DNA of 64,000 bases from Duodenibacillus massiliensis (GTDB lineage Bacteria; Pseudomonadota; Gammaproteobacteria; Burkholderiales; Burkholderiaceae_F), in NCBI RefSeq assembly GCF_900128485.1, contig NZ_LT635861.1:330027-394026 (forward strand), given 5' to 3'. The notes under the pieces are model-generated. The model saw only the letters and a list, made by a program, of their open reading frames with translations, was not told the DNA's origin and did no database searches. Position numbers and translations under genes: made by a program. Positions within the stretch are counted from its first letter, which is position 1. Each line of letters opens with the position of its first letter. Below, piece after piece: positions 1 through 8,432 of this stretch.

Positions 1-191
1 AGAAACCAGTGTGCAATCGTGTCGCACCGGTTTCTCACCCACTGACCGGTTTTATCGCCCCAGGGGGCGTTGCCGCTGTCGGCGCAGTAGATGAAGTTTT
101 CGGCCGGGAGTTCCTGGCGCAGGGCTCTCAGCACCGAAAGGCCTCCGAGCCCGGAATCAAGAACCCCGACCGGACACTGCGCGGAAAGCAT
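1..191 (-). CDS. murI: Glutamate racemase, N-terminal part (runs off window)
   Basis: Reading the minus strand from ATG at 191 gives a protein beginning MLSAQCPVGVLDSGLGGLSV and continuing through FIYCADSGNAPWGD. These are the glutamate racemase signatures: the DSG(L)GGLSV loop carrying the catalytic Asp, and the Y-x-AD-x-GNAPWG motif. MurI makes D-glutamate for peptidoglycan in the cytoplasm. About 63 residues are in the window; the rest lies beyond position 1. The start overlaps the stop of the upstream tsaC by one base (TAATG), so translation is probably coupled. The family call rests on motifs and is strong; only the length is unknown. Confidence 0.9.
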   Translation of the reverse strand, partial: MLSAQCPVGVLDSGLGGLSVLRALRQELPAENFIYCADSGNAPWGDKTGQWVRNRCDTIAHWF

Positions 192-1198
192 TAAGCGTCC
201 TTGGCGGCTGCGGCGCGCCCGAGCCGGTCGTTGACGGCGGCCCATTCAGGCGTCTGCGGAGGCTGTTCAATCAAAAGTCTGGCGGCGCCGGATTTGTCGA
301 GCCTGTGAAGGTTCTCGTACAGACTGTGCTGCCAGTCGGCTTCTTCACGGCTCATCACGAGTTCGAGCACAATGCGGTTGCCGAAGGCCTTTTTGCAGGC
401 ATCAAGAACGTCTGCGGTTGCCATGACGGCGACCTTATCGTTGCCTGCGGCAAGCGCGGCAATGTCCTTTGCGCTGAAAAGTGTGACGGGCGTGCCGGGC
501 GCATAGTGGCTCTTTAGGCGCCCCGAGGCCCGCGGTGCATCACTTCCGGCATCAGGTACCGGGCGGCCGAGGACGGCTTCGAGCATGGCGCGCGTCACCG
601 CACCGTGCCGCAGAATTTCAGGGCGCTCGCCCGAGAGATTGATGATCGTGGACTCAACGCCCACTTCGCAGCGCCCGCCGTCCAGAATCATGTCAAGCGA
701 TCCCTCGGGTTTGACGCCGAGGTCTTCGGCAACGTGTGCGGCGCAGGTCGGGGAGATTTTCCCGAAGGTGTTTGCGCTCGGCGCCGTCAGGCCCTTGAAG
801 GTTGACCCCGCAAAGCGCTTTAAAAGCGCCTGAATCCAGGGGTGAGAGGGGCAGCGCAGGGCGACACTCGCCTGCCCGCCCGTGACAAAACCGCCGCAGC
901 GCTCACTCTTGGGAAGAACCATCGTAAGGGGCCCGGGCCAAAAGGCCTTGGCAAGCAGCCTGGCTTCCTCGGGTACGACGCACGCCCAGGCAGAAAGGGC
1001 TTCAGGGCCCGCTATATGCACAATGAGCGGATGGTTGGTGGGGCGGCCTTTGACGGCAAAGGTTTTAAGCACTGCGTCACGGTTATCGGCGTCAGCGGCA
1101 AGCCCGTAAACCGTTTCCGTCGGAATCGCAACGAGGCCGCCCTCGGAAAGAATCCGGGCGGCACGTTCGACGGCGGCTGTATTAATCGGGGGATACAT
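191..1198 (-). CDS. tsaC: L-threonylcarbamoyladenylate synthase, Sua5 type
   Basis: 335 residues. Makes threonylcarbamoyl-AMP from threonine, bicarbonate and ATP for the t6A37 modification of ANN-decoding tRNAs. The YrdC domain fills roughly residues 8-200, with PTETVYGLAADA (26-37), the K-x-R pair at about K50/R52 and an SAN motif near 140. The extra C-terminal part (about 215-335, with a SHYAPGTPV linker) makes it the long Sua5 form and not the ~190-residue TsaC form. ATG at 1198 is directly before the YrdC fold. It lies 12 bases downstream of purK and overlaps murI by one base, so it is probably the fourth gene of a purC-purE-purK-tsaC-murI transcript. Confidence 0.93.
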   Translation of the reverse strand: MYPPINTAAVERAARILSEGGLVAIPTETVYGLAADADNRDAVLKTFAVKGRPTNHPLIVHIAGPEALSAWACVVPEEARLLAKAFWPGPLTMVLPKSERCGGFVTGGQASVALRCPSHPWIQALLKRFAGSTFKGLTAPSANTFGKISPTCAAHVAEDLGVKPEGSLDMILDGGRCEVGVESTIINLSGERPEILRHGAVTRAMLEAVLGRPVPDAGSDAPRASGRLKSHYAPGTPVTLFSAKDIAALAAGNDKVAVMATADVLDACKKAFGNRIVLELVMSREEADWQHSLYENLHRLDKSGAARLLIEQPPQTPEWAAVNDRLGRAAAAKDA

Positions 1199-1210
1199 GG
1201 ATTTTGTCCG

Positions 1211-2386
1211 TCAGACGGGGGCGGGCAGGCCCAGAATCGCGGCTACACGCTTGGCACAGACAAGAGCCTCATCAAGCGTTTTTCCGACGCACGTGACGTG
1301 CCCCATCTTGCGGGCGTGACGGGCGTCTTTTTTACCGTAAAGATGCAGTTTGGCGCCGGGCACGGCAAGCACGCTCTTCCAGTCGGGTTCGCGCTTTTTA
1401 TCGTCGGCATCAAACCAGACGTCGCCGAGAATATTGAGCATGACGGCGGGTTGCACAAGATCGGTGGGACCTAAGGGCATCCCGGTCATCGCGCGCACCT
1501 GTTCCTCAAACTGGCTGGTCACACACGCTTCAATCGTGGCGTGGCCGGAATTGTGCGGACGCGGTGCCATTTCGTTGGCAACAAGCGTGTCGTCGGCGAG
1601 CACAAAAAATTCAATGCAGAGGACACCGCGGTATTCCAGGGCGTGTGCGATTTTTTCAGCATACGCACGGGCCTTGTCGGCAACGGCCTGCGGCACGCGT
1701 GCCGGCACGACGGTTTCGGCCAAAATGCCGTTTTTATGATGGTTTTCAAAAACGGGGAAGGTGACCGCGGAGCCGTCAAGACCGCGGGCCACAATAACGG
1801 AAACCTCGGTCTTTAAAGGCAGACGCTTTTCCAGAATGCAGAATTTGCCGCCCATTTCGGCAAACGCGCGTTTGACGTCGTCACGGTTAAAGACCGTGCG
1901 CTGGCCCTTGCCGTCGTAACCCAGACGGGTGGTTTTAAGAATCCCCGGAAAAAGCGATTCATCAAGGAGATCGGCGTCTTCTGCGGAGAGAACCGGGGCG
2001 TGCGGTGCCACGGGGACACCGGCCACCATCTCAAGAAACGTCTTTTCATCCAGCCGGTCCTGGGCAACCGAGACGGCCTGCGCCGAAGGCGCGGTCACGC
2101 AGCCGTCAGGACCGTCGGCCAGGGCCGAAAGAGCTTCGGCCGGCACGTTTTCAAATTCGGTTGTCACCGCAGCCGTTGTGCGGCGCATGGCGTCCAAAGC
2201 CCCCGGATCGGTGTAGGGCGCGTCAATATGGCAGGCGCACACTTCACTTGCCGGGCAACTGCCCTTTTCGAGCACTTCGACTTCGTAGCCCAGCGTTGCC
2301 GCGGCCTGCGCAAACATGCGGCCCAACTGACCGCCGCCCATAAGCCCGAGCGTCGTACCGGGATTGAGAGGAAAAGAAGCTTTCAT
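1211..2386 (-). CDS. purK: N5-carboxyaminoimidazole ribonucleotide synthase
   Basis: 391 residues, ATP-grasp family. Converts AIR, bicarbonate and ATP to N5-CAIR in purine synthesis. The N-terminal LGLMGGGQLGRM stretch (about 13-24) is the typical PurK glycine-rich opening, and the ATP-grasp core contains GYDGKGQ and the late NEMAPRPHNSGH motif that defines PurK. It is slightly longer than the E. coli protein (355), mostly in the C-terminal third. It sits 14 bases downstream of purE, whose product uses N5-CAIR, the usual bacterial pairing. Confidence 0.96.
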   Translation of the reverse strand: MKASFPLNPGTTLGLMGGGQLGRMFAQAAATLGYEVEVLEKGSCPASEVCACHIDAPYTDPGALDAMRRTTAAVTTEFENVPAEALSALADGPDGCVTAPSAQAVSVAQDRLDEKTFLEMVAGVPVAPHAPVLSAEDADLLDESLFPGILKTTRLGYDGKGQRTVFNRDDVKRAFAEMGGKFCILEKRLPLKTEVSVIVARGLDGSAVTFPVFENHHKNGILAETVVPARVPQAVADKARAYAEKIAHALEYRGVLCIEFFVLADDTLVANEMAPRPHNSGHATIEACVTSQFEEQVRAMTGMPLGPTDLVQPAVMLNILGDVWFDADDKKREPDWKSVLAVPGAKLHLYGKKDARHARKMGHVTCVGKTLDEALVCAKRVAAILGLPAPV

Positions 2387-2400
2387 GAGTTGACTATTCT

Positions 2401-2904
2401 TTAAAGAGACGGCAGTTCCATGGCGCGGGCCTTGGCATTTTGTTCCTTGCGGAAGTCCTGCAGCTTGGCGTAAAGCGCCTTATCGGTAACGGCGAGAATG
2501 GTGACGGCGTAAAGCGCCGCGTTGGCGGCACCGGCTTCTCCGATGGCGAAGGTGGCAACCGGAACGCCCTTGGGCATCTGTACGATCGAGTAGAGGCTGT
2601 CTTCGCCGCGGAGGTACTTTGACGGCACGGGAACCCCCAAAACCGGCACCACGCATTTGGCGGCGAGCATACCGGGCAGGTGTGCGGCGCCGCCCGCACC
2701 CGCGATGATGCAGGCAAGACCCCGGTCACGCGCGGTGGCGGCGTACTCAAACATCTCATCGGGCATACGGTGCGCGCTTACCACACGGGCTTCGTAGGGC
2801 ACGCCGAAGGCCTTGAGAATTTCGGCGGCTTTCTGCATCACGGGCCAGTCGGAATTTGAACCCATCACAATGCCGACAACGGGCTTCTGTTCGCACTGAG
2901 TCAT
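2401..2904 (-). CDS. purE: N5-carboxyaminoimidazole ribonucleotide mutase, class I PurE
   Basis: 167 residues from ATG 2904 ([20 protein letters not shown]). A longer open frame reaches 3000, but its first 32 residues are not PurE-like, so the downstream ATG is preferred. GSNSDWPVM (15-23) and SAHRMPDEM, with the catalytic histidine at 45, identify the class I mutase that rearranges N5-CAIR to CAIR. Later [11 protein letters not shown] is also diagnostic. It lies between purC (114 bases upstream) and purK (14 bases downstream). Confidence 0.95.
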   Translation of the reverse strand: MTQCEQKPVVGIVMGSNSDWPVMQKAAEILKAFGVPYEARVVSAHRMPDEMFEYAATARDRGLACIIAGAGGAAHLPGMLAAKCVVPVLGVPVPSKYLRGEDSLYSIVQMPKGVPVATFAIGEAGAANAALYAVTILAVTDKALYAKLQDFRKEQNAKARAMELPSL

Positions 2905-3018
2905 AGTTTTTTCTCTTAATAAAGCAAAGGCGCGCCGCGGCTCATTCTGACAAACGGATGAGACCGGACGGCGCGCGCTGCCGGGAGTCGCTCCCGGCAT
3001 ATCTCGGGCGGCAGAGAC

Positions 3019-3909
3019 TTACTGCACGTCTTTACCTGTGAGTTTAACAAGTGCCTCGCGGTACTTCATCGAGGTTTTCTCGATGATGTCCTCGGGCGGC
3101 ACCGGAGCGGGCGGCACCTTGTTCCAGCCCGTGGATTCGAGCCAGTCACGCAGAAACTGCTTGTCGTAGCTCGGGGGCGAAATGCCGAGGGTGTACTGGT
3201 CAGCCGGCCAAAAGCGCGAGCTGTCGGGCGTGAGCATTTCATCCATGATGCAGACGTTGCCGTTTTCATCAAGGCCGAACTCAAACTTCGTGTCGGCGAT
3301 GATGATGCCGCGGGTGGCCGCGTATTCGGCGGCACGGGTGTACAGGTCGAGCGTGTAGTCGCGGATTTTCTGCGCAACGTCGCTGCCGTACATTTCCACG
3401 ACCTTTTCAAAGGAAATGTTTTCGTCGTGGGTGCCGATTTCGGCTTTGGCTGCGGGCGTAAAGATCGGTTCCGGAAGCTTCTGGGCCATTTTGAGCCCCT
3501 CGGGGAGCTTAATGCCGCAGACACTGCCCGTGGCCTGGTAGTCCTTCCAGCCGCCGCCGATGATGTAGCCGCGGGCAACGCACTCAATCAGAATCGGGGT
3601 GAGGCGCTTGACAACCATGGCGCGGCCCGTGACCTGGTCGACTTCGTCGGGCGCAACAACCGTTGCGGGATCAATGCCCGTTAACTGATTGGGCATGCCC
3701 TGCGTGAGCTTGTCGAACCAGAACTGGGTGATCTGCGTGAGAACCTTGCCCTTATTGGGAATCGGAACGCTCAGAATGCTGTCAAACGCACTGATGCGGT
3801 CGCTCGCGATCATCAGAAGCTTGTCCTGACCGACGGCGTAGCACTCACGGACCTTGCCGCGGTAAACGAGCGGCAGGCTCTTGAGATTTGTCTGCATTAA
3901 ACCGGACAT
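3019..3909 (-). CDS. purC: SAICAR synthetase
   Basis: 296 residues. Joins CAIR and aspartate with ATP to form SAICAR, the step after PurE/Pur[10 protein letters not shown] (16-24) is the nucleotide loop, followed by [10 protein letters not shown], and [15 protein letters not shown] and [13 protein letters not shown] lie in the core. [13 protein letters not shown] near residue 215 is the substrate-binding signature. It is of the longer (~295) type rather than the 237-residue E. coli type. ATG 3909 is used; a second ATG four codons later is also possible. First gene of the pur-tsaC-murI run on the minus strand. Confidence 0.96.
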   Translation of the reverse strand: MSGLMQTNLKSLPLVYRGKVRECYAVGQDKLLMIASDRISAFDSILSVPIPNKGKVLTQITQFWFDKLTQGMPNQLTGIDPATVVAPDEVDQVTGRAMVVKRLTPILIECVARGYIIGGGWKDYQATGSVCGIKLPEGLKMAQKLPEPIFTPAAKAEIGTHDENISFEKVVEMYGSDVAQKIRDYTLDLYTRAAEYAATRGIIIADTKFEFGLDENGNVCIMDEMLTPDSSRFWPADQYTLGISPPSYDKQFLRDWLESTGWNKVPPAPVPPEDIIEKTSMKYREALVKLTGKDVQ

Positions 3910-3978
3910 TGGATTGTCTCTCCCCGTAACAGAGAATTGTTGATGCTTGGAATTCTAAACGCACTGCCACTAGGCATT

Positions 3979-4371
3979 TCAACCAAAGATAATTGTAAAA
4001 AGTACAACAAGCCACACAATCAGCGCAAAGATCAGTGCAAAAAGTACGGCGGCGCTGCCGCAGTCTTTGGCAAAACCGGAAAGGGGATGAAGTTCCGGAC
4101 CGATTCTGTCGACGACGGCTTCAATACCGGAATTGAGTAATTCCGTCACCAAAAGGAAGATCAGCGAAAAGATGCACCAGAGTTTCAGAGACCAGGCCGC
4201 CGGCAGAAAGAAGGCAACCGGAATCAAAATGACGGCAAGGATGAGCTCCTGCCGGAAGGCTTCTTCCTTACCGAAAGCCGTACGGATGCCCTGCCAGGAG
4301 TAGCGCGTTGCGTTGATGAGCCGGCGGATGCCGGTTTTGCCTTTGAGGTCGGCTGCGGTTTTTTCAGTCAT
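3979..4371 (-). CDS. dgkA: Diacylglycerol kinase (prokaryotic, integral membrane)
   Basis: 130 residues with an amphipathic N-terminus and three membrane segments (about 42-58, 62-80, 105-128). Phosphorylates diacylglycerol released by osmoregulated glycan and LPS modification, returning it to phosphatidate. The family signature is clear: TELLNSGIEAVVDRIGPE with E77, N80 and E84, followed by LSGFAKDCGSAAVL. It is on the minus strand 69 bases before purC; cotranscription is possible. A good minus-strand terminator ends the preceding gene (fba is further downstream of that terminator in + coordinates), so dgkA probably has its own promoter. Confidence 0.95.
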   Translation of the reverse strand: MTEKTAADLKGKTGIRRLINATRYSWQGIRTAFGKEEAFRQELILAVILIPVAFFLPAAWSLKLWCIFSLIFLLVTELLNSGIEAVVDRIGPELHPLSGFAKDCGSAAVLFALIFALIVWLVVLFTIIFG

Positions 4372-4380
4372 AACACGGAA

Positions 4381-4426
4381 AAAATCAAAAAAGCCTGCCG
4401 CGGCGCTCGGTGCTCTCGGCAGGCTT
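4381..4426 (-). terminator. Rho-independent terminator after fba
   Basis: A perfect 10-bp inverted repeat (AAGCCTGCCG at 4391-4400 and CGGCAGGCTT at 4417-4426). Read on the minus strand it is followed by a T-rich run (positions 4390-4381). It lies 24 bases past the aldolase stop codon. Confidence 0.85.
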
Positions 4427-4449
4427 TGTCTGTGTCTTGTGCTGCTTTC

Positions 4450-5514
4450 TTAACGGACGTTTTGAGCGAGCGTGCCGTCAGCGTAGCGCGAGGCCATCAC
4501 GGAAAGGGGCGTAGCGTGAATCTTGCTGCCCTGACCTTCGCAGCCGAAGGCGATGTAGCGGCTCTTACAGAGTTCGTAGGCAGCCTGGCGGGCCTTCTTG
4601 AGGTAGGCGCGCGGATCAAAGCCGTCGGGATTTTCAACGAGATAGCGGCGGATTGCAGCGGTCATCGCAAGACGGATATCCGTGTCGATGTTCACCTTAC
4701 GCACACCGTGCTTGATCGCTTCCTGAATTTCCTCGACCGGCACGCCGTAGGTTTCGCGCATCTGTCCGCCGAACTCGCGGATTTCAGCGAGGTACTCCTG
4801 CGGCACGGAGCTCGAACCGTGCATCACGAGGTGAGTGTTCGGCAGGCGCGCGTGAATTTCCTTGACGCGCTCAATGGAAAGAATGTCGCCGGAGGGTTTG
4901 CGGGTGAACTTGTAGGCGCCGTGGCTCGTGCCGATTGCGATCGCAAGGGCATCAAGCTGCGTTTCGCGGACAAATTCGGCGGCCTGATCCGGGTCGGTGA
5001 GAAGCTGATCGCGCGTCATCGTGGCGTCGGTGCCGTGGCCGTCTTCCTTGTCGCCCTTCATGGTTTCCAGGGAGCCGAGGCAGCCGAGTTCGCCTTCAAC
5101 GGAAACGCCGATGCAGTGGGCGTTTTCCACCACGCGCTTGGTGACGGCGAGGTTGTAGTCATAGGGGGCGATCGTTTTGCCGTCGCTCATCAGCGACCCG
5201 TCCATCATGACCGAGGTAAAGCCCATGCGCATGGCGATCTGGCAGACCGCCGGGCTCTGACCGTGGTCCTGGTGCATACAGACCGGCACATCGGGCCAGG
5301 TTTCGACCGCGGCTTCGATCATGTTTTTGAGGAAGGCTTCACCGGCGTACTTACGGGCGCCCGCAGAAGCCTGCATGATGACCGGGGCGTCGACTTCTGC
5401 GGCGGCGGTCATGATGGCCTGAACCTGCTCAATGTTGTTGACGTTGAAGGCCGGTACGCCGTAACCGTTTTCGGCTGCATGATCCAGCAGCTCACGCATG
5501 CTCACAAGTGCCAT
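4450..5514 (-). CDS. fba: Fructose-1,6-bisphosphate aldolase, class II
   Basis: 354 residues from ATG 5514 ([20 protein letters not shown]). The open frame extends to 5616, but its first 34 residues are not conserved-looking, so the later ATG is chosen. It is a zinc-dependent aldolase of glycolysis/gluconeogenesis in the cytoplasm. PAFNVNN (21-27), MHQDHGQS with D83/H84, GYTS-like [10 protein letters not shown] (98-107) and HGSSSVP are the class II signatures; the SHGAYKF segment binds phosphate. Monocistronic by appearance: a terminator follows it and an fnr terminator lies upstream. Confidence 0.96.
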   Translation of the reverse strand: MALVSMRELLDHAAENGYGVPAFNVNNIEQVQAIMTAAAEVDAPVIMQASAGARKYAGEAFLKNMIEAAVETWPDVPVCMHQDHGQSPAVCQIAMRMGFTSVMMDGSLMSDGKTIAPYDYNLAVTKRVVENAHCIGVSVEGELGCLGSLETMKGDKEDGHGTDATMTRDQLLTDPDQAAEFVRETQLDALAIAIGTSHGAYKFTRKPSGDILSIERVKEIHARLPNTHLVMHGSSSVPQEYLAEIREFGGQMRETYGVPVEEIQEAIKHGVRKVNIDTDIRLAMTAAIRRYLVENPDGFDPRAYLKKARQAAYELCKSRYIAFGCEGQGSKIHATPLSVMASRYADGTLAQNVR

Positions 5515-5648
5515 TTGCGCAATGCTCCAATAGTGATGAAGGAGAATGCTCCCTGAAACCTCCGCTGCTTGAGATTTAGGCGCGGAAGCGGGCGCTGCGC
5601 AACACGCGGAAGACAACGCGCAAACGCCCCCTCTTCAGAGACTCTCCG

Positions 5649-5676
5649 AAAAAAATGATGCCGCTATTTTAGCGGC
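5649..5676 (-). terminator. Terminator after fnr
   Basis: A 7-bp inverted repeat with a 3-base loop (GCCGCTA at 5660-5666, TAGCGGC at 5670-5676). On the minus strand it is followed after four bases by a run of seven T (5655-5649). It ends transcription of the fnr-like gene before the aldolase promoter region. The rest of 5515-5742 shows no further convincing gene. Confidence 0.75.
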
Positions 5677-5742
5677 ACAGGGCCCGGCTGCGCGGCAACT
5701 TTTGCACGCAGCAACAGTCGGGCGGAAAAAGGCGGGGCGGGC

Positions 5743-6564
5743 TTATTCCGAAGGTGCCACCAAGTCATCAATGCCTCTTGCGGTCTTGTGAGTCTTCATG
5801 TCGTTTTTGACTTGGGCACTGTGGTTGTCAAAGAACGTCTGGCCGCTTACGATCGCGCGAAGTCCATCAAAGTCGAGAATCTGCACGTGCTTTTGGTTGA
5901 CGATGATGAGGTTGTCGTGCGAAAAGCGTGAGAGCACGCGGCTCACGGTCTCAAGTTTCAGCCCCAGGTAAGAGCCGATTTCGGCGCGCGTCATGCGGAG
6001 CACAAATTCGCTGCGGGAGTAGCCGCGCTGTTCAAAGCGCTGGGAAAGATTGAGAATGAAGGCGGCAAGCCGCTCTTCGGCGTGCATGGAACCCAAAAGC
6101 AGCATCACGCCGTTCTGACGCACGATTTCGCGCGCCAAAAGCCTTTGAAAGTGCGAGCTCCAAGTGGGCATTTCTTCGGAAAGTTCTTCAAGCCGCGCAA
6201 AGGGCAGAATGCAGACTTCCGTGTCTTCCAGGGCGATGAGGTCACTGGAGTAGACCATGCTTGCCAGGCCGTCAAGGCCCACGATGTCGCCCGACATATG
6301 AAAGCTTGTGACCTGCTCACGACCGTCACTGGACATCACCGCGCTTTTAAGAAAGCCCAGGCGGATTGCGTAAAGCGCTTCAAACTTGTCGCCTGCACGG
6401 TAAAGCGCATCGCCGCGCTTGACGCGGCGTCGGGTGCTCACAATTTCTTCGAGCTGCTCGATTTCCTTGAGGTTCAACCCGACGGGCAGGCACAGTTCGC
6501 GCAGATTGCAGTTGGAACAGGCGACTCTGAGCGTGGCCATGTTGATGTTGGGGTTGTTGAGCAT
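5743..6564 (-). CDS. fnr: FNR-type oxygen-sensing transcription regulator (Crp/Fnr family)
   Basis: 273 residues. The N-terminus carries C16-x2-C19-x5-C25 and a fourth cysteine at C118, the same spacing logic as the four [4Fe-4S] ligands of FNR, so the protein should sense oxygen. A cyclic-nucleotide-like beta-roll spans about 40-140, followed by a dimer helix (about 145-170) and a winged HTH near 195-225. The recognition helix LETVSRVLSRF contains the E-x2-SR residues that read TTGAT half-sites in FNR/Anr. It is divergent from hemN, which has a matching site. The C-terminus runs about 25 residues past typical FNR. Confidence 0.93.
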   Translation of the reverse strand: MLNNPNINMATLRVACSNCNLRELCLPVGLNLKEIEQLEEIVSTRRRVKRGDALYRAGDKFEALYAIRLGFLKSAVMSSDGREQVTSFHMSGDIVGLDGLASMVYSSDLIALEDTEVCILPFARLEELSEEMPTWSSHFQRLLAREIVRQNGVMLLLGSMHAEERLAAFILNLSQRFEQRGYSRSEFVLRMTRAEIGSYLGLKLETVSRVLSRFSHDNLIIVNQKHVQILDFDGLRAIVSGQTFFDNHSAQVKNDMKTHKTARGIDDLVAPSE

Positions 6565-6677
6565 CTTTTTTCAGTGAGTCCGCTGGTTATCGGGCCGGCC
6601 GCAGATGAATTGCATCACAGTGACGCAAAAAACGGCGCCGGGTAATAAAAAAATAATCTGTTGCGCCTAGACTTAGC

Positions 6678-6700
6678 GACATTCCCGTCGGGAGAATGTC
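6678..6700. repeat. Inverted repeat in fnr-hemN intergenic region
   Basis: GACATTC at 6678-6684 and GAATGTC at 6694-6700 form an imperfectly spaced dyad in the 316-base gap between the divergent fnr and hemN genes. Apart from this dyad and the FNR box at 6799, the gap (6565-6880) holds no evident small gene. It could be an operator or simply a hairpin. Confidence 0.4.
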
Positions 6701-6798
6701 TGCATACAATGCGCAGTTCCGGATTGTTGCGGTCCGGAAGTGCCCGCAGAAAGCGCTTTTGCCTTACACCACAGAAAGTACCAATACTATTAACAGTG

Positions 6799-6812
6799 TT
6801 GACGTCTGTCAA
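6799..6812 (+). promoter_or_regulatory. FNR/Anr box upstream of hemN
   Basis: TTGAC-GTCT-GTCAA is a perfect dyad with the FNR/Anr geometry TTGAY-N4-RTCAA. Its centre (6805.5) is 75 bases before the hemN ATG, so an activator position of -41.5 would put the transcript start near 6847. An FNR homologue is encoded just next door. The sequence match is seen; regulation is inferred. Confidence 0.8.
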
Positions 6813-6880
6813 TGAAGGCATGAATAGCGCGCTGTCTTCGGCGAACTTTTGTTTTTGGTCATACTTTTTGAGGTGCCCCG

Positions 6881-8281
6881 ATGTCTGACCCTGTAATGCG
6901 CGGTGTGGAACTGCCTGATTCCGAACTGCTGAAGAAATTTGATGTGCCGGCGCCGCGCTACACATCGTATCCGACCGCTGACCGTTTCAACGACGGGTTC
7001 ACCGCAAAAGACTATGAAGCCGAACTCGCGGGCCGCAAGGACGCGAAAAAGCCCGCGGGACTTTCGCTCTACGCCCATATTCCCTTCTGCCACGACGTCT
7101 GCTTTTACTGCGGCTGCAACAAGATCGTGACGCGCGACCACAGCCGCGCCAAGGACTATCTTGAGGTGCTTCTCAAGGAAGCTGATCTTGTGAAGGGCTT
7201 TATCACGGGTTCAACGGAACTTGAGCAGCTCCATTGGGGCGGCGGCACGCCGACCTTTCTCGATAACGACGAGATCGAGTACCTGATGAGCGAAATCGCC
7301 AAGCGCTTTCCTTTCGCAAAGGACGGCGAGTTTTCGATCGAAGTGGATCCGAGAACGTGCCCGGCCGATAAGGTACAGGCGTTAAAGCGTGCGGGCTTTA
7401 ACCGCATGAGTCTCGGTGTTCAGGACTTTAATCCGGACGTGCAGAAGGCGGTTAACCGCATCCAGCCCTTTGAGATGACGCGCGATCTGATGCAGGAGGC
7501 CCGCGCCAACGGCTTTCACTCGATCAACATGGATCTTATCTACGGGTTGCCCAAGCAGACCCGGGAGACCTTTAAAAAGACGATTGATCAGGTGATTGAA
7601 CTCTCGCCCGACCGTATCGCGCTTTACCACTATGCGCACCTGCCCAATCACTTTAAGGCGCAGCGCCGGATTCTGCCCGCGGACCTGCCCTCCACGGTGG
7701 AAAAGGTCAACATCATGTTTGATGCGATCCGCCGCCTGACCGCCAACGGCTACCGCTACATCGGGATGGATCACTTCGCCAAGGAAACCGATGAGCTTTC
7801 CATTGCCCAGATTAACGGCACCATTCAGCGTAACTTCCAAGGCTATTCCACTCGAGCCGAATGCGATATGGTCGCTTTGGGCGCAAGCTCCATTTCCTTT
7901 GTGGGCGGCGGCTACGCCTGCAATCCCCGCGACGTGGAGCCGTACGCTGAGGCAATCCGCGCCGGACGTCTTGCGACCTGCCGCGGCTTTAGGCTCTCGG
8001 AAGAAGACAAGCTGCGCCGTGCGGTCATCATGACGGTGATGTGCCGTTTTGAAATCGACAAGCGCGCGATTGAGGCTGAATTCGGCATCAACTTCGATGA
8101 AACCTTCGCGTATGAATTAAAGAAGCTGCAGGCCTACGCCAAGCACGAACTCGTGGTTCTTACGCCGGAAAAGATCATCGTGAGCCCCAAGGGCAAGATC
8201 TTCGTGCGCGCCGTTGCGATGCAGTTTGACCGCTATCTGCGTGAATCCGACCGCGCGGGCGGCTACTCCAAGATCGCTTAA
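6881..8281 (+). CDS. hemN: Oxygen-independent coproporphyrinogen III oxidase
   Basis: 466 residues, radical SAM enzyme converting coproporphyrinogen III to protoporphyrinogen IX without oxygen. HIPFCHDVCFYCGC (66-79) has the HemN pattern C70-x3-C74-x2-C77-x-C79 for the [4Fe-4S] cluster. GGGTP near 122 binds SAM, and YGLP and RYIGMDHFA are further family marks. Start at 6881 has a GAGG ribosome site. The FNR-like box upstream fits anaerobic induction, and a strong terminator follows. Confidence 0.96.
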   Translation: MSDPVMRGVELPDSELLKKFDVPAPRYTSYPTADRFNDGFTAKDYEAELAGRKDAKKPAGLSLYAHIPFCHDVCFYCGCNKIVTRDHSRAKDYLEVLLKEADLVKGFITGSTELEQLHWGGGTPTFLDNDEIEYLMSEIAKRFPFAKDGEFSIEVDPRTCPADKVQALKRAGFNRMSLGVQDFNPDVQKAVNRIQPFEMTRDLMQEARANGFHSINMDLIYGLPKQTRETFKKTIDQVIELSPDRIALYHYAHLPNHFKAQRRILPADLPSTVEKVNIMFDAIRRLTANGYRYIGMDHFAKETDELSIAQINGTIQRNFQGYSTRAECDMVALGASSISFVGGGYACNPRDVEPYAEAIRAGRLATCRGFRLSEEDKLRRAVIMTVMCRFEIDKRAIEAEFGINFDETFAYELKKLQAYAKHELVVLTPEKIIVSPKGKIFVRAVAMQFDRYLRESDRAGGYSKIA

Positions 8282-8304
8282 GCGGGCACACTGCCCAGCA
8301 TTAG

Positions 8305-8354
8305 AAAACCTGCAGGCCGGGCGCCCGTCACAAGCGCCTGCTGCAGGTTTTTTG
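8305..8354 (+). terminator. Terminator after hemN
   Basis: AAAACCTGCAG (8305-8315) pairs with CTGCAGGTTTT (8341-8351), with additional GC pairing inside, followed by TTTG. Located 24 bases after the hemN stop. Confidence 0.85.
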
Positions 8355-8432
8355 TTTCCGCCGCGGCAAGCCAAACGCCGGGCGGCGTGCTAGAGTCAAA
8401 AGATCAAGCCTTTAATTTAGAAAGTTCAACCT

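Noticed and set aside
9-194. 61-codon plus-strand frame at the window start
   Set aside because: It is antisense to the start of murI, which has clear glutamate racemase motifs.
4426-5556. 376-codon plus-strand frame opposite the aldolase gene
   Set aside because: Antisense to fba and spans its terminator; composition (Ala/His/Gly rich) is that of reversed codons.
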